NCBI RefSeq assembly: GCF_900183385.1
Contig: NZ_FXUT01000025.1
Coordinates: 22,804-86,803, forward strand
Length of the DNA stretch: 64,000 nucleotides
Source of the DNA: Listeria costaricensis
GTDB lineage: Bacteria; Bacillota; Bacilli; Lactobacillales; Listeriaceae
Reading direction: 5' to 3'
This document shows, piece after piece, positions 36,360 to 45,226 of this stretch (positions within the stretch are counted from its first letter, which is position 1; each line of letters starts with the position of its first letter). The notes below the pieces were generated by a model. The model was not told where the DNA came from and searched no databases. It saw only the letters and a list, made by a program, of their open reading frames with translations. Position numbers and translations under genes: made by a program.

Positions 36360-36707
36360 CTACCGGTCGCCGCGCTCGTGGTGAATCTTCTCGTGACACG
36401 AACGACAAAGGCTCATGAGGTTGGACTCCTCGTTCGTTCCTCCATCAGCCAGAGGAATGATGTGGTGGACTTCCTCGACCGCGACGTAGCGTCCGGCCTT
36501 TAAGCACTGCTCACAGAGCGGGTGCTTGTGAACGTACCTGTCACGGATTCGTTTCCAAGCTCTGCCGTAGCGCTTGCCGGGAGAGTAGCCGCGCTGGAAC
36601 TTCTCGTAGTGTTGTTCCATCACCTTGGCGTGCTCCTCGCAGTAGACACCGTCGGTCAGGTTCGGGCAGCCGGGAAAGCGGCACGGTCGTTTCGGTTTCC
36701 TTGGCAT
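36360..36707 (-). CDS. HNH endonuclease
   Basis: 115 residues. Two Cys pairs (CRFPGC, CEQC, CRSC) and the HNH core VHHIIPLADGG..NLMSLCRSCHEKIHH. HNH nucleases directly upstream of terminase genes assist cohesive-end cutting in HK97-like phages, which suggests cos packaging. RBS AGGAGG precedes the ATG at 36707. Confidence 0.92.
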   Translation of the reverse strand: MPRKPKRPCRFPGCPNLTDGVYCEEHAKVMEQHYEKFQRGYSPGKRYGRAWKRIRDRYVHKHPLCEQCLKAGRYVAVEEVHHIIPLADGGTNEESNLMSLCRSCHEKIHHERGDR

Positions 36708-36726
36708 AAGCCGCGCCTCCTTTCGG

Positions 36727-36765
36727 GCAAAGAAAAAGCCCTGCGGGTGTGTCCCACAAGGCTTG
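36727..36765 (-). terminator. Terminator between regulator and HNH gene
   Basis: Minus-strand stem gccttg-tggg / cccg-cagggc, ACACA loop, followed by T5. It lies upstream of the packaging genes, so late expression may need antitermination or a separate promoter. Confidence 0.82.
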
Positions 36766-36869
36766 GTGGCTGCGCGTGCAGCCGTTTCTTTATTCTGTTT
36801 CGCTGATTATATACTATCATAAGTACAGGGTGGGCATCTTAGGACAAATGTGGACATTTCGGGCGCATT

Positions 36870-37298
36870 TCATATTTCGATAGGTTCTTTTGGGAGAGAC
36901 GCATGCAGCAGTGCGTTTCCGTGCCAGCGCCGGATGGTGCGGGCATCTGCACAAAGCTCGGTGCCGATCTGCTCCCACGTATAGTTATGGATGTAGCGGT
37001 ACTTCAATACCATGCGCTCGTCGGTGTCCGGAACTGCCTCGATCACTTCCCGGATCTGCTTTTTCAGGTCGGAAAGCATCTCAAGCTCCCGTGCGATTCT
37101 CTGTTCCAAGTCCCAGAGCTTTTCAAGCGTCCGGGCAAAGGGAGCCTCGGTGTTCCTTGAAGTCTGCACCCGGTCTTTATCATATTGGATAGCCGACACG
37201 CTTCCCGCCATCTCACGTAGGTTTTGCGCTTCCATCGTGTCGGACTTGATTCTCTGATCAAGGCGGTAGGCCTGATGGAGATATTCTTTTACTGTCAT
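36870..37298 (-). CDS. Sigma-like late transcription regulator (ArpU/DUF1492-like)
   Basis: 142 residues. N-terminal helices, then a coiled coil (about 60-95) and a sigma region 4-like HTH: VLKYRYIHNYTWEQIGTELCADARTIRRWHGNAL (about 100-133). Proteins of this type, encoded just before the terminase genes, control late phage transcription. Overlaps its upstream neighbour by ATGA. Confidence 0.84.
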   Translation of the reverse strand: MTVKEYLHQAYRLDQRIKSDTMEAQNLREMAGSVSAIQYDKDRVQTSRNTEAPFARTLEKLWDLEQRIARELEMLSDLKKQIREVIEAVPDTDERMVLKYRYIHNYTWEQIGTELCADARTIRRWHGNALLHASLPKEPIEI

Positions 37299-37522
37299 AA
37301 GGACTTCGCCTCCTCTCGTAGTTTTTGTATGAGATACTCGCCGTCTACACTCGTCAGTGCTTTGTACCAGCCGGAGCGGAAGAACCGTTCACATTCCATT
37401 GCATCCGACATAGCGGCTTGATTACCGGGTTTCTTTTTCAGGCGCTTCAGGGCGTCCCGGTAATCCTTCACTGCCTGCAGCACGATGGCATTGGCGAGAT
37501 TTTCATAAGGATCGGTCATCAC
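37295..37522 (-). CDS. Small conserved phage protein
   Basis: 75 residues, helical (NLANAIVLQAVKDYRDALKRLKK), often next to the SNF2 helicase gene in related phages. Overlaps both neighbours by four bases, so co-translated. Function unknown. Confidence 0.8.
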   Translation of the reverse strand: MMTDPYENLANAIVLQAVKDYRDALKRLKKKPGNQAAMSDAMECERFFRSGWYKALTSVDGEYLIQKLREEAKSL

Positions 37523-38871
37523 ACCACCTCAAGATCAGCCTTGACCGCGTCAATCAGTGCGGTCTGCGTCATCTCTTTCTTGGATAGCGCCTTTACAATC
37601 CTTTCGTCGATGGTGCCCTTGGTAATAATGTGCTGGATCACCACAGTGCCGGATTCTTGACCTTGCCGCCAGAGACGGGCGTTGGTCTGTTGATATAATT
37701 CCAGCGACCATGTAAGACCGAACCACACAAGGGTGGAGCCTCCGGCCTGAAGGTTCAAACCGTGACCGGCAGAGGCCGGATGGATGACTGCTACAGGAAT
37801 CTTTCCCGCATTCCAGTCAGCAATATCGCGGCTGGTCTTGATCTCTCGGACATTGAAGCGGTTCTTGATGCGGCTAAGGTCATGCCGGAACCAGTAGGCC
37901 ACAAGAAGCGGTTTATCGTTGGCGGCCTCGATAATATCCTCCAAAGCGTCCAGCTTCCTATCGTGAAACTCGATGACCTCACCGGTATCGGCATAAATGG
38001 CACCATTTGCGAGCTGTGAGAGCTTGCCCGTAAGTGATGCGGCATTGGCAGCAGTCACTTCACCATCAGGGAGCTGTAATATGAGCTCCTGTTTCAAATC
38101 TTCATAACGGCTGCGCTCAGAGTCAGAAAGCTGCACTTCATATTCTGTTGAAACCAGCTCCGGCATCTTCAGATGGTCGGTAGATTTCATGGAAATCGTG
38201 ATATCCGAGATCCTCCGATAGATGGCGTCCTCCGCATAGGGCAGCGGTTTATAGGAGTAGATGATCTCGCCGTTTCTCTTGTCCGGCATGAAGTAATTTG
38301 TCCGGTACTGCGTGATAAAGCGTCCGAGACGCTCGCCCATATCCAGCACTTTAAACTCTGCCCACAGATCCATAAGGCCGTTCGAAGAAGGAGTGCCGGT
38401 CAGGCCGATAATCCGGTGAATCTGTGGCCGTACCTTCATCAGAGACTTGAAGCGCTTGGATTTATGATTTTTGAAGGACGACAGCTCATCGATAATCACT
38501 ATATCGAAGTCAAAGGGAAAGCCGGACTCGTCAATGAGCCACTGCAGGTTCTCACGGTTGATGATCGTGATATCCGCTTGCTGCATGAGAGCGGCTTTTC
38601 GCTCCTTCGATGTCCCGACTGCGACCGCATAGGTAAGACCTCTTAGGTGCTCCCATTTCTGGATTTCTGCTGGCCATGTATCGCGGGCGACTCTTAAGGG
38701 AGCTACCACTAAAGCGCGATGCACTTCGAAGCTGTCAAACAACAGGCCATATACTGCCGTCAGACTGATGATCGTCTTTCCAAGTCCCATATCTAAAAGG
38801 ACTGCGGCCACAGGGTGTTTTTCAATATAGCGGATGGCATAGTCCTGATAATCATGTGGATTGAAGTTCAT
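37519..38871 (-). CDS. SNF2-type DEAD/DEAH helicase
   Basis: 450 residues. Helicase motifs in order: LDMGLGKTI (about 26), DELSS motif II (about 149), LTGTPSSNGLMDLW (about 178), and the C-terminal ARLWRQGQESGTVVIQHI with KGTIDERIV. Double-stranded DNA translocase probably used in replication or recombination. Its start overlaps the VRR-NUC gene by 20 bases, implying coupled translation and joint action. Confidence 0.93.
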   Translation of the reverse strand: MNFNPHDYQDYAIRYIEKHPVAAVLLDMGLGKTIISLTAVYGLLFDSFEVHRALVVAPLRVARDTWPAEIQKWEHLRGLTYAVAVGTSKERKAALMQQADITIINRENLQWLIDESGFPFDFDIVIIDELSSFKNHKSKRFKSLMKVRPQIHRIIGLTGTPSSNGLMDLWAEFKVLDMGERLGRFITQYRTNYFMPDKRNGEIIYSYKPLPYAEDAIYRRISDITISMKSTDHLKMPELVSTEYEVQLSDSERSRYEDLKQELILQLPDGEVTAANAASLTGKLSQLANGAIYADTGEVIEFHDRKLDALEDIIEAANDKPLLVAYWFRHDLSRIKNRFNVREIKTSRDIADWNAGKIPVAVIHPASAGHGLNLQAGGSTLVWFGLTWSLELYQQTNARLWRQGQESGTVVIQHIITKGTIDERIVKALSKKEMTQTALIDAVKADLEVV

Positions 38872-39133
38872 CGATCATCCCTCCAATCTGCTCCGGATCG
38901 TCAATGACATATACCGCAAAGCCCATCTCCCGCAGCAGCCTGTGGCGAGAGAGCTGGAGTGGGCGTGGCTTTTTGCCGGGTGCCTTCAGCTCCGCGAAAC
39001 CGATATGGCCGTCAGGGAGTAAGATCAGACGGTCGGGCATTCCTGCGAAAGAGGGACACACCAGCTTAAGTGCAATGCCGCCGTTCTTTTTCACCGCCAT
39101 AGTTAACTTGTTTTCTATCTGTTTTTCTATCAT
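38852..39133 (-). CDS. VRR-NUC domain nuclease
   Basis: 93 residues. Minimal VRR-NUC (PD-(D/E)XK) domain: GGIALKLVCPSFAGMPDRLILLPDG followed by AELKAPGKKP supplies the D...ExK active site. Structure-specific nuclease that works with the SNF2 helicase encoded next to it. Confidence 0.92.
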   Translation of the reverse strand: MIEKQIENKLTMAVKKNGGIALKLVCPSFAGMPDRLILLPDGHIGFAELKAPGKKPRPLQLSRHRLLREMGFAVYVIDDPEQIGGMIDELQST

Positions 39134-39170
39134 TGCAAACCTCCGTCAGGCGTTAATTTCAGGGGATGTG

Positions 39171-39261
39171 CAAGGTGTATCAATGGTATTTACCAAACTT
39201 TTTCTTAGAGCTATTTTTTTAGGCCTAAGAGAGTTTTTATATAAGACCTTGATACACCTTG
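39171..39261. repeat. 13-bp inverted repeat around an AT-rich region
   Basis: caaggtgtatcaa (39171-39183) and its exact complement (39249-39261) flank 65 bp of AT-rich sequence with inner inverted repeats (ggta/tacc; tcttag/ctaaga). It lies between the primase-helicase and nuclease genes, in the middle of the replication module. It could be a replication origin or a structured RNA element. Confidence 0.6.
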
Positions 39262-39274
39262 TCATAGTCCCGGA

Positions 39275-41548
39275 TTACTGCAGAAAATCTTCCTCTGCGC
39301 CGCTGTCCTCATGAATCTTTAAGCCCTTGAAATAGCGCTTCCGATTCAGTGTCAGCCGCTCGAATCCGGCTTTCTCCAGCGCAAAGTAAAAGTCTGCCGT
39401 GCTGCGAACATACTCATTGCAATCCAGCGAGTAGTTGCGGTATGCCTGATAGAGCGCCGAGGAGCTTTCCTTAAAGGACTCATCTACATCGCACTTCTCA
39501 TCCAGAAAATGTCCGAACCAGTCGTTCTGGCTGCGATATTCATCGATGGCCTTTGTTACGCAGTCCGGAACCGGAATCTGGTAGTCCAGCGCGATGACCT
39601 TTTTAGCACCTTCGATGATCCATGCCAGAATGCTTTCACCGGCATTTTCATATAGGTACTCACCGTAATTTTTGATGTCGGCCTTGCCCTCGATCTTGGC
39701 GTTGAACGGGATCACGATAAGCCTGCGCCAGATACCGTCATCGGAAGCGGAGACGCGAGGCAGGTGGTTCGTATACAGCACCAGCGTATGGCAGGGCTTG
39801 AAGGAAAACGGGTCTTTATACTTTTTCTCCGCAAACACATCGTCCGTAGAGCAGAGCTGCTTGACGGTGGAGTCGTTGAGCCTTGCGCCTTCCTGCATTT
39901 CCGCAGCGATCAGCAGGCGTTTACCTTTGACTTCAGCCATTTCCGGTTTGATGTTTCTGCGGCAGCCGACGGTCAAGGTATCTGCGGATATATTTCCGCT
40001 GTAGAGTCCCAGCACGCGGGAGATGGCATTCCAGAAGGTGGATTTGCCGTTGCGTCCATCGCCGTATGCGATGATGAGCGCCTCCACAAAAACTTTCCCG
40101 ATAGCAGCAAGGCCGCAGATCATCTGTACATAGTCGATAAGCTGCTGATCCTTCTGAAAAATCAGATCCAGATTATCCTGCCAGAGCTGCGCTCCTTTAC
40201 TGCCGGGTGACACGGACGTGATTTTCGTAATAAAGTCATCTGCAGAATGTTCGCGGGCACCGGCCATACCTTTGCGAAGGTCGTAGGTCGCTTCCGGTGT
40301 GCAGAGCAGGAAGCAGTCTGTGTCCAAGTCTCTCGGCGAGATTTCCAGCATCGGGTGTGTCTCTTTGAGGGTAGATGTAATGTTTTTGGAGTCGCGTCTG
40401 CGAACGGCAAAGCTCTGGTAGGCCTTGGCGGCAAGGAACTCCTGATAGGCCTCCATCTGCTCATCGCTCATCAGCTGTTCGGCTTTGGCCTTGGATGTGT
40501 TATCAAGGATTTCCTGCGCACCACAGTTCTTGAGCTTCTGCAGAGCCTCCATCATATTTTGATTGGCTTCTGCGAGCTGCCTGCGGGTGAGTTCATGAGC
40601 GACGGCATGTGCGCCGGGCTCTGTTTCCTGCCAGTAGTGATCGCTATATCGGATAAAGTGGGTGGCCGGTGAGTAGCGCAGCTCGTTTGCAAAATACTTC
40701 GAGAGCACCTCGGCCTGCCCGACGTCGGAAAAGTCCTCCGGCTTATAGCTGTTCTCGTCGTTATAAACTTCCGGAGGGACATATCCGTCCTCACGGCTGA
40801 TCTTGGAATAAAAGCGCTGGGCGCTGTGCCAGATTGTATTAAGCTCGCTGCTATCCAGAGGTGGCACGCAGGTCGCGGCCTTTTCCAGAAAACTTTGGTA
40901 GGCTTTTTCTGTGTCGCCGTATTTCTTTATGACAATACCGGCAAAGCGGGACATGGTAGCGTTACGGCTTCCTTCCGGGATCACGACGTCTTTCTCGTGG
41001 CCACCGGGCAGGTCTGCATCGAACTCGTCGTCATTCAAAAATTCCGTGAGGTTCATGCGACCGGGATAGAGCTCCACATTCGGCTCCTGTGTTCCGAAGA
41101 AGAAGCGAGCAGCATCCAGTGCCTTCGTATCGAAATATGGAAATATGGAATTGACCAGCTTCTTCATATCGCTATAGAGGGCAGCATCCGTTACCCGGTC
41201 GATGGGAAAGAGCACATGGAACTTTGGCCTTGCCGGTTTGCCGTTTTTCTCGCGTTGATTAAAGCGGCTGTAATGGATGGCGAGGCTTACTCCCGGAAAT
41301 GCCTCCAGCACGTCTGCCGGTGTGATCCAGTCTTTCGGATCTTCTGAATGGTCATTATCACAGTCCACGGGAAGACAGTCAGCGGAGAGGAAGTTGTCGC
41401 TGTTGCGGTAGTGATTTTTGTACTCCGCACACACATAGTCGTGACCGACTGCGTCTTTCATGCTGTCCGCATCCATGACAACGGTCTTATGTGGATAGGA
41501 GCAGTTTCCGGGATTGCCGATAAAATCGGCACTATACAGGGTAAACAT
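39275..41548 (-). CDS. Primase-helicase (D5/P4 type)
   Basis: 757 residues. N-terminal part resembles an archaeo-eukaryotic-type primase (HYSRFNQREKNGKPARPKFHVLFPID, about 95-120; FFGTQEPNVELYPG); the C-terminal part is a superfamily 3 helicase of the D5_N/phage P4 family, with Walker A GDGRNGKST (about 490), KLLIAAEMQEG and NHLPRVSASDDGIWRRL. It starts phage DNA replication. Its ATG overlaps the preceding stop (TGATG). Confidence 0.92.
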   Translation of the reverse strand: MFTLYSADFIGNPGNCSYPHKTVVMDADSMKDAVGHDYVCAEYKNHYRNSDNFLSADCLPVDCDNDHSEDPKDWITPADVLEAFPGVSLAIHYSRFNQREKNGKPARPKFHVLFPIDRVTDAALYSDMKKLVNSIFPYFDTKALDAARFFFGTQEPNVELYPGRMNLTEFLNDDEFDADLPGGHEKDVVIPEGSRNATMSRFAGIVIKKYGDTEKAYQSFLEKAATCVPPLDSSELNTIWHSAQRFYSKISREDGYVPPEVYNDENSYKPEDFSDVGQAEVLSKYFANELRYSPATHFIRYSDHYWQETEPGAHAVAHELTRRQLAEANQNMMEALQKLKNCGAQEILDNTSKAKAEQLMSDEQMEAYQEFLAAKAYQSFAVRRRDSKNITSTLKETHPMLEISPRDLDTDCFLLCTPEATYDLRKGMAGAREHSADDFITKITSVSPGSKGAQLWQDNLDLIFQKDQQLIDYVQMICGLAAIGKVFVEALIIAYGDGRNGKSTFWNAISRVLGLYSGNISADTLTVGCRRNIKPEMAEVKGKRLLIAAEMQEGARLNDSTVKQLCSTDDVFAEKKYKDPFSFKPCHTLVLYTNHLPRVSASDDGIWRRLIVIPFNAKIEGKADIKNYGEYLYENAGESILAWIIEGAKKVIALDYQIPVPDCVTKAIDEYRSQNDWFGHFLDEKCDVDESFKESSSALYQAYRNYSLDCNEYVRSTADFYFALEKAGFERLTLNRKRYFKGLKIHEDSGAEEDFLQ

Positions 41549-41877
41549 CAGTCGTACACCTCCTCCGATTCTTCCTCCAGCACCTTCGTGATAAATTTCA
41601 GGGCGCGGATCATAGTTTCCAGTTCGCAGTCGCCGCCGAGGGTAACTTCAAAACCGTTGCAGCCGAATCTGTCCATAAAAGGCGTGACATGGATATCTGT
41701 GCTGGCTTCATCGGAAATGCGGAAATAGGTGCGTCCGCCGTGGCCGGTGTCGCCACCTTTGTATCCGGTTGTTCCGGCTTCGACCTGCAGGATATTGGCA
41801 CTTACCACATCGCGGGTGTAGGTAGTGATCTCAGTGCCATCAAAAAGCTCTCTGCGACTTTCTTTAATTTCATACAT
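41548..41877 (-). CDS. Conserved phage protein of unknown function
   Basis: 109 residues; VEAGTTGYKGGDTGHGGRTYFRI is distinctive and conserved next to D5 primase genes. Acidic tail. No catalytic motif recognised; co-translated with the primase-helicase. Confidence 0.82.
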   Translation of the reverse strand: MYEIKESRRELFDGTEITTYTRDVVSANILQVEAGTTGYKGGDTGHGGRTYFRISDEASTDIHVTPFMDRFGCNGFEVTLGGDCELETMIRALKFITKVLEEESEEVYD

Positions 41878-41881
41878 AGCG

Positions 41882-42304
41882 TTAAACCTCCTGACATTCT
41901 TCTGTGAAATAGCGCAAGTGATAGCCTTTCCACTTGGCGCGTTTGATTTCTGCTTCCATACCGGATGAGATGCGGCTGCCGAATACCCAGATCTCAGCGC
42001 ACTTGCTCATGAGGGCATTTCCGAAGAAAAGACCAAGCTCACGTTCTTCCGGATTGTCATCATCAAGGAACTGCGGAAATAGCAGGTGCGGTGCGATAGG
42101 GATAAATCCCTTGTCCACGGCAAAGCGGCTGTAGCGTCTGGCGTTGGCTACGTTTGTCTCCACATCTCCGGAAAACGGAGAGCAGATGTAGACGATAGGC
42201 CGGAAAGCACGAAGGGGCTGCTTTTCATTTGCAGCAATCCGGGAGAGCGCTTCACCCGCAGTTGGGTCAGGATAGCCTTCGCTGTTGCGATATTCGTTGC
42301 TCAC
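41882..42304 (-). CDS. DUF4406 family protein (nucleoside deoxyribosyltransferase-like)
   Basis: 140 residues from the GTG at 42304, chosen because AAAGGAGG lies 9 bases upstream (frame to 42454 has no site). YICSPFSGDVETNVANARRYSRFAVDKGFIPIAPHL and WVFGSRISSGMEAEIKRAK are the DUF4406/nucleoside 2-deoxyribosyltransferase-like pattern, so it may handle nucleotides in replication. A 37-bp dispersed repeat lies 46 bases upstream. Confidence 0.83.
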   Translation of the reverse strand: MSNEYRNSEGYPDPTAGEALSRIAANEKQPLRAFRPIVYICSPFSGDVETNVANARRYSRFAVDKGFIPIAPHLLFPQFLDDDNPEERELGLFFGNALMSKCAEIWVFGSRISSGMEAEIKRAKWKGYHLRYFTEECQEV

Positions 42305-42350
42305 TGGGGAGTCCTCCTTTCCGGGCAGACTTAAAGGCGTCCACCTCCAA

Positions 42351-42387
42351 TTTCCACTGGAGATGAACGCCTGATTTGAGCGGACGA
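42351..42387. repeat. 37-bp dispersed repeat, copy 2
   Basis: Shares TTTCCACTGGAGATGAAC with copy 1 and CTGATTTGAGCGGA with copy 3. Located between the polymerase stop and the DUF4406 gene. Confidence 0.75.
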
Positions 42388-42390
42388 TTT

Positions 42391-44379
42391 TTAATCTTTT
42401 TTGTAGAAGGGCGTGACATAACCGTCGGCGCGGAGCTTCAGGCCTTTTGCCCACGGCGGAGTCCTGCCCATCTGTTCACAGAGAACGTCAAGAGACATGC
42501 GAGGGTCTGCTTCGATGACCAGTTCGTCGTGAATATGCATGACGATGGAGCAGCAGCGCAGCGTCTTCATGGCATAGCAGAGAATGTCGCGGGAGGTTGC
42601 CTGTACGATATTTTCCACGAATTTCGGCCCGTATGAATCGAGCCGTTCCCATTTTTTCGTGCTGCCGATGCCCTCATAGGTAATACACTCGCCTCCGAAT
42701 TTATTCGTACCGACCTTTGGCTTCACATAGGCGAGGTTCCGTCCGGAGGGCAGCGTAATAAAGAGCATTCCGGAGCGGCAGGAGAAGGTAAGCCCGTAGC
42801 TGCTGGTTGTGTGTTTATACTTCACAGCCTCCATGACAGCGCGGTCGACATCCCACCAGAATTTTACGATGTTGGGATTTGTCTGCCGCCATGCGTCCAC
42901 CAGCGGAGGAAGCTCGTCCTCGGAAAGTCCCATCTCTATAGCGCCCATTGCCTTTAAGGCTCCGACTGAGCCGCCGTAACCGAGTGAGAGTTCCGCAATT
43001 TTGCCCTTTTGGCGCAGATGGCCGTTAATGCCATGCTTCTCAACCGGAACATGGAACATCTGACTGGCACTGGCGCAGTAGATGTCACCACCTGTTTCAA
43101 AGACCTTTTGACGCCACGTCTCACCGGCATACCACGCGATGACTCTTGCTTCGATGGCGCTGAAGTCGGAAACATAAAACTGCGTACCATCCTTCGGAAT
43201 GAATGCTGTCCGGATCAGCTGCGAGAGGGTGTCCGGGACGTCCTCATATAAGAGCTTTACAGCATCGAAGTTGCCGGATTTTACAAGGGCGCGAGCATCG
43301 GCCAGATCCGGGAGATGATTTTGCGGGAGGTTTTGTAATTGTATAAGCCTGCCTGCCCAGCGCCCGGTACGATTGGCTCCGTAAAAGGCGAACATGCCGC
43401 GAGCCCTGCCGTCATCACAGACTGCACGCTCCATCGTCTGATACTTCTTGACGGAGGATTTGGCAAGCTGCTGTCGGAGTTCCAGAACGGTCTGAAGTTC
43501 TGGCGGAGCGGTTTTGATAAGCTCTGCCACGACTTTCTTTCCAAGGCTGTCGGTTTCGAGCCCGTTGTCGGAGAGCCACTGTTTCATTTGCTGGACGGAG
43601 TTTGGATTATCAAGTGCTGTCATATCTTTCATGGCAGCAGTCAGTTCTGACCGGGAGCGGGAGTCCATTTCGATGGCTTCTTTTACCAGATCCATGTCAA
43701 GCCGGACACCTCTGTCGTTGATTTCCTGATCGATGTGGTATTCATCCCAGACTTCCTCCGGCACAGGGAATTTTGCAAGTCGATCCTTAATGCCGATCTC
43801 GGTCTCTACATCTCTGATATTATATTTTTTGAAGGCCTCCCACTTGTCCGGTGCATGGAAAGGGTGGTTCCTTGTGCGACCGCCGTTTGTTTTCGTCGGA
43901 GCACAGGGCACGGAGAAGTATTTGATCAGGTCTTTTCCCTCCGTGAGTTTCTGTTTTTCAAGACCAAGGACGGCACCGACGCCTTCCAGAGAGAGCGGCA
44001 GTCCCATTGTGGCTGCCCAGACCATAGAGCAGCGCCAGCTTTCGGGATTTAAGAAGCGTGCGCATTCGGTCGAGAGAGGGTGGTTATCATGGAAGGTATC
44101 AAGGCTTACTCCAAGATCACGGAGATATCGGGATAAGCACACCCGTTCAAAATTTGCGTTGAAAGCCCATTTGATGACAGTATCATCGGTCAGGGCATCT
44201 ATAATTTCCTGCGGCAGACGTTCTCCCTGTGCAAGGTCAATGACCGTCACCTCGGAGCCGTCGGCGCTGTAGCCGAACAGCAGTATCTCAAAATCCGGTG
44301 ACTCGGCATATTTATATACGCCACATTTGGATAGGTTCACGTCGCTGTAGGTTTCGATATCAATACTGAGTGTTTGCAT
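42391..44379 (-). CDS. DNA polymerase, family A, with 3'-5' exonuclease domain
   Basis: 662 residues; the phage replicative polymerase. The exonuclease domain starts SIDIETYSDVNL (DxE motif). Polymerase motif A is DFSAIEARVIAWYAGE (about 391-406), motif B GKIAELSLGYGGSVGALKAMG (about 450), motif C MHIHDELVIEAD (about 617). It lacks the 5'-3' exonuclease domain of cellular Pol I. RBS precedes the ATG at 44379. Confidence 0.95.
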   Translation of the reverse strand: MQTLSIDIETYSDVNLSKCGVYKYAESPDFEILLFGYSADGSEVTVIDLAQGERLPQEIIDALTDDTVIKWAFNANFERVCLSRYLRDLGVSLDTFHDNHPLSTECARFLNPESWRCSMVWAATMGLPLSLEGVGAVLGLEKQKLTEGKDLIKYFSVPCAPTKTNGGRTRNHPFHAPDKWEAFKKYNIRDVETEIGIKDRLAKFPVPEEVWDEYHIDQEINDRGVRLDMDLVKEAIEMDSRSRSELTAAMKDMTALDNPNSVQQMKQWLSDNGLETDSLGKKVVAELIKTAPPELQTVLELRQQLAKSSVKKYQTMERAVCDDGRARGMFAFYGANRTGRWAGRLIQLQNLPQNHLPDLADARALVKSGNFDAVKLLYEDVPDTLSQLIRTAFIPKDGTQFYVSDFSAIEARVIAWYAGETWRQKVFETGGDIYCASASQMFHVPVEKHGINGHLRQKGKIAELSLGYGGSVGALKAMGAIEMGLSEDELPPLVDAWRQTNPNIVKFWWDVDRAVMEAVKYKHTTSSYGLTFSCRSGMLFITLPSGRNLAYVKPKVGTNKFGGECITYEGIGSTKKWERLDSYGPKFVENIVQATSRDILCYAMKTLRCCSIVMHIHDELVIEADPRMSLDVLCEQMGRTPPWAKGLKLRADGYVTPFYKKD

Positions 44380-44399
44380 AGATTTTCACCTCAATTCAA

Positions 44400-44433
44400 A
44401 CAAGCGGCTTAAGATCACTCCTAAGCCGCCTGC
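44400..44433 (-). terminator. Terminator-like hairpin before the polymerase gene
   Basis: 8-bp stem gcggctta / taagccgc with 10-base loop, then TTGTTT on the minus strand. Weak T-run, so perhaps partial. Confidence 0.6.
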
Positions 44434-44443
44434 CGTTACTGGA

Positions 44444-44635
44444 TTATTTCAGGGATTCCATACGTTTGATATGGTATTCGTCGTCCTGCGCGGCCTTTTT
44501 CTCCTCGCGCTTCTCACGCTTGAAGTCATTGATCACCGTCTGGATGGCGACCACTGCCCAAGACAGAACTACGATGCAGAAGCATCCGATCAGGATGTTG
44601 CAGAGAAGGGATGAAATCATAACTGTGCTTTCCAT
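44444..44635 (-). CDS. Small membrane protein
   Basis: 63 residues: one hydrophobic helix (about 6-31) and a strongly charged C-terminal tail (DFKREKREEKKAAQDDE). Function unknown. RBS-like AGGAG before the ATG at 44635. Small membrane proteins in this place occur in related phages. Confidence 0.75.
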   Translation of the reverse strand: MESTVMISSLLCNILIGCFCIVVLSWAVVAIQTVINDFKREKREEKKAAQDDEYHIKRMESLK

Positions 44636-44653
44636 TGTTTTGCGCTCCTTTCC

Positions 44654-45226
44654 TTAGTTGAGAAAATCTTCATCTTCGTCAGTAGCAAAGTCGGACTCAG
44701 CGCTTGCCTTGCCGCCGAGAGGCTCACCGTCACGGATCTTCTGCAGGTTGTTGAGCCCGCAGGCGATTCCCTTGTTGCCGGAAGAGTTGAAAGCATAAAA
44801 CGTGATGCTGGCTCTGCCGTACACGCCGCTGTACACTTCGGAGCGGGTGAGAATCGGATTCAGGTCTGCGTCCACGATGCCGGGTGCAGAGGTTGCATTG
44901 GCATTGACGAAGTAGGCGTTCTTGTAGGCCTCGTCGTCCGGACGTTCTGCATCGCCATCGCGCAGAGGAGTCTTCAAAACAGAGAGCGCCGGTACGGACT
45001 TGCCGTTGCCCTTGAGCTTGGCCTCTCCCTCCTTGTAGGCAGCTTCGATAGCAGCCTGAATCTTGGCGATGGTCTTGGTGTCGGACTTCGGAATGATGAG
45101 GCTCACGCTATACTTGGGAGTGCCGCCGTTGATGGACTTTGGCTCCCAGACATTTGCGTAGCTCCAGCGAGTGTCAACACCGGTGATAACCTTCATGGGA
45201 TTGCTGATTTTTACATTTTTACTCAT
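44654..45226 (-). CDS. DUF2815 protein (ssDNA-binding-like)
   Basis: 190 residues from the ATG at 45226 with GGAGGAAAA upstream. SNPMKVITGVDTRWSYANVWEPKSINGG and YGRASITFYAFNSSGNKGIACGLNNLQKI are the DUF2815 pattern, linked to the T7 gp2.5-like/OB-fold single-stranded DNA-binding role. Acidic C-terminus (ATDEDEDFLN), as in SSB proteins. Overlaps the DUF2800 gene. Confidence 0.9.
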   Translation of the reverse strand: MSKNVKISNPMKVITGVDTRWSYANVWEPKSINGGTPKYSVSLIIPKSDTKTIAKIQAAIEAAYKEGEAKLKGNGKSVPALSVLKTPLRDGDAERPDDEAYKNAYFVNANATSAPGIVDADLNPILTRSEVYSGVYGRASITFYAFNSSGNKGIACGLNNLQKIRDGEPLGGKASAESDFATDEDEDFLN

